Source: a virus
Direction: 5' to 3' (one strand)
Length of the DNA: 64,000 nt
Virus record (IMG/VR): IMGVR_UViG_3300025010_000033
Location: 1 to 64,000 of that record
Part shown: positions 61,638 through 64,000 of the stretch, piece after piece
Numbering within the stretch: the stretch's first letter is position 1
How the letters are laid out: each line of letters begins with the position of its first letter
Program-made: the position numbers and the translations under genes
The notes under the pieces: model-generated
The model's input: only the letters and a program-made list of their open reading frames with translations
The model's database searches: none
Told to the model about the DNA's origin: nothing

Positions 61638-63350
61638 AGCCAAGTTTTGATTCGACATGTAATGTCTATCGAATTGTAAAATTTTGGATATTAGATCATG
61701 ACAAGATGTGTATACTCCATTAGTTATAAACCAGTCTTTCTTTTTATCATCAATTACATTGTTTCTAATTGCATGTTCTCTATACAAATGTGGGCTTCGC
61801 AAGCAATCTAACTTAGGATAAGTTTCATATAATTTACAATACACGTCTCCATCATTAAGTAATCCTTTTGGATTTTTATCTCCAAGAATTAAAAATTCAC
61901 AAAAGGCATAAATATCTGGAATAATGAATGTATATACTCCATTTATATCTAATTTTGCAGACCTACCTTCTTTAACCATGCTTTTTTTAACTTGTTTTAA
62001 TATTTCTTTACTGTATGTATCATTCAACAATTCAGGATAAATCTCTAATGCTTGCTGAATATTGTTTTTATTTTTATTTGATTTTTTTACCCCCAATACC
62101 TTTAACATTGTCTTTCTATCTCTACCGATGTTCAGTATATTATGTTTAGTAGTTTTCGCAATTATTTCTAATTCTTTATTATCCATATCTGTTAATGTCT
62201 GAAGCATCTGATAATTTATTTTTGCGTCACTAAAATCAATTTCTTCTTCATTACATTTCCCAGCTTGGCACTTATATTTTAAATAATTGTCTTTATAAAC
62301 ATCCCATCCATACTTAGTAATTACTTCTTGCTCATTATGGCTATTTTGATAATATTTATACATTTTGAATTGACTACGTGTAAAAATTACCTCTATTCCT
62401 TCTTTTATAATATCGTGTTCTTTTCCATAAATATCGAATATATTGCCATATATTTTACCTTCCTCATTTTTATTTGCTTCAATAATGAATTTATCAAATG
62501 CAAATGGGACTAGCAATCCCTTTATCCACGGTAATCTAACCATCATGCTTTTATCACTTAAACTTGGTAACATCATTCCACATCCATCTGTATGAGAAAC
62601 TGGGATTTTCATTTTTTGTCTAATAATTTCATATGTTATATCATTTATAAAATCGACAACACCTTCTACTTCTGTTTCCATATCTTCCACAACAATTGAT
62701 TTTGTAATATCAAATTCTTTCCATACATCTGTCGCTGAATTTGCTAAGGCTAAGTAAGCTAAGTATTTATTAATATTTACTCCACCTAATACATTAATAT
62801 CTTCAATTGTTAATCCGCACATTAATGTATTCCTATATTCTAATAAAATACTTTCCTTAATAAAAACTGTCTTTTTTGTTCTTATTTGTCCTGCACTGGC
62901 AGTTAAACATACATATTTTTCATTTCCGAACATAAAATCATCAAGTATTATGTCTTCAATTACATCAAAGAAATATGTTTGAACAATAATAATATCAGCA
63001 GTTAATGTATTTTCTGGAATCTGTATTGTTCTTGTAAGAACTGAATCAAAAACAGAAATTACATTGTATTTATTTAACGCATCTCTACGTAAATTTCTAA
63101 TACCACTATTTAATTTGAATTCATCATATAAAGAATTTTTATATTTTTTTAATCTCATATTGGTATTCTGTATAAACTTCTCCAGAATACCAATATATTT
63201 TGAATCAGATTTTAATTTACTTATCTTTTTTATTAATTTGTTTCTAAGATAATAGTTTTTATTCAAACGTTTATGTATAATCATTTCTTTATCATTATAA
63301 AAACTACTGGTATCAACACTATAGATATGAATTTGTTTATTTAGACTAAT
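61638..63350 (-). CDS. yonO: YonO-type RNA polymerase, first exon
   Basis: 571 codons. Conserved landmarks of the RdRP/YonO superfamily: HTDGCGMMLPSLSDKSMMVR, LPWIKGLLVPFAFDKF, TASAGQIRTKKTVF, and the end PHLYREHAIRNNV and FDRHYMSNQNLA. The canonical frame starts at ATG 63284, without a ribosome site. AAAGGAGGAG lies eight bases before an in-frame ATT at 63350, which adds SLNKQIHIYSVDTSSFYNDKE, a plausible N-terminus. I take ATT as the start. First-expressed polymerase of its own operon, or a late-gene transcription factor. Confidence 0.85.
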
Positions 63351-63365
63351 ATTGATCTCCTCCTT

Positions 63366-64000
63366 TTAATCTTCAAAGAACCATGCATCTGCGGGATCGT
63401 TTGGATCTAAACTTGCTATAAACTCTCTATTTTCATCATAAGATGATTTGGTTTGTCCATCATGATTTTTTGATTTCCACATAGGACATTCATCGTTATA
63501 ACAATACTTTTCTTCACAAGTATCATCAAAGTCCTCTTCTCCATTGCACATATCTAGAGCATCATTGCATTCTTCATGTGCATTTTCTGGATAATATTCA
63601 CGATATTCTCTACATTCAGGACACATTTGTTCTCCACATTCTTCACATATTTTTATATCAGAATAAATTGATTCTTTTTCACAATGCTCACAATCATATA
63701 AACCATTTCTGGGGAAACTAATTGAACTACACCATATAGCATGTTTTAAATATTTTAATACTTCTAAAAATTCTTTGGTATATTTATTGTCCTTATACAA
63801 TTGTATTTCACTATATTTATCTTCAATTACTTTTTGAAATAAAGATCCCCATTCATTATTGATTGTATCTCTAAATTCATAAAATAAATACTCATTATTA
63901 TTCAATCCATTAATATGTTTATTTGTCTTTCTTTGATCGGTGTATAAATAAGATTCTAGCCCCTCTATTCCATTTTCAACAACCAAATATGCAACTCTAT
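63366..64000 (-). CDS. Cysteine-rich hypothetical protein (5' end off window)
   Basis: At least 211 residues, frame open to the right edge (RVAYLVVENGIEGLESY precedes the first listed start). Helical first part, then two zinc-binding clusters (CEHCEKE, CEECGEQMCPECRE) and more Cys (CNDALDMC, CEEKYCYNDEC). Very acidic end (NDPADAWFFED). Possibly a regulator or replication accessory protein. No known family. It ends 16 bases before the polymerase start codon. Confidence 0.7.
   Translation of the reverse strand, partial: RVAYLVVENGIEGLESYLYTDQRKTNKHINGLNNNEYLFYEFRDTINNEWGSLFQKVIEDKYSEIQLYKDNKYTKEFLEVLKYLKHAIWCSSISFPRNGLYDCEHCEKESIYSDIKICEECGEQMCPECREYREYYPENAHEECNDALDMCNGEEDFDDTCEEKYCYNDECPMWKSKNHDGQTKSSYDENREFIASLDPNDPADAWFFED

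Noticed and set aside
1-64000. tRNA genes, CRISPR arrays, attachment sites, insertion sequences
   Set aside because: Scanned by eye for tRNA arms, regular repeat-spacer patterns, transposase frames and att-type direct repeats; none could be supported.

Overview
This window is a large piece of a tailed-phage or prophage genome from a low-GC Gram-positive host, most likely a Clostridium. The DNA is very AT-rich. Genes have strong AGGAGG-type ribosome sites, and there is a lipoprotein with a Firmicute lipobox and a secreted protein with three clostridial cell-wall-binding (CWB2) repeats. Nearly all genes are on the minus strand, so transcription runs from position 64000 towards 1. The only convincing plus-strand gene is at 14758-15501. 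The replication-side block resembles Bacillus phage SPbeta: a YonO-type DxDGD RNA polymerase, an HU-like protein (as YonN) and a YonK-like protein lie close together, followed by the packaging and structural genes.

Layout in transcription order. (1) 64000-52900: split YonO-type polymerase, PhoH with a PIN domain, HU, YonK-like protein, small DNA-binding or DUF5659-like proteins, and three long non-coding stretches full of hairpins (59081-59640, 55855-56144, 54538-55057). (2) 52900-43660: metallophosphoesterase, ClpP-like protease, acidic proteins, a zinc-ribbon protein, an antirepressor and homing endonucleases. (3) 43660-23150: small and large terminase, portal, a maturation protease with a nested scaffold, major capsid protein (split by a group I intron), head-tail connectors, tail tube and a collar-domain fibre. 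(4) 23100-7000: an accessory island inside the tail module. It holds BRO-type and P22-type antirepressors, an XRE repressor with its operator, a T5orf172 gene, an SF2 helicase, a RusA resolvase, the CWB2 surface protein, VapD and a lipoprotein. (5) 6965-1: a chaperone-like protein, a tail-completion protein and the tape measure gene, which is interrupted by an unclassified intervening sequence and runs off the left edge.

The window is crowded with intervening and selfish elements. Two group I introns can be recognised, one in the polymerase next to its catalytic DGD motif and one in the capsid gene. There are at least eight homing endonucleases (GIY-YIG, HNH, EDxHD/Vsr-like and a repeat type), two of them broken by repeat-slippage frameshifts. 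Three free-standing endonuclease genes are preceded by the same three-stem pseudoknot RNA, and two others by a shared structure lying just after the capsid and portal genes. Several genes, including the polymerase and RusA, appear to start at AUU behind a strong ribosome site. These RNA elements and the unusual initiation are the least explained parts of the window. All assignments come from reading the sequence; no database search or folding was run.
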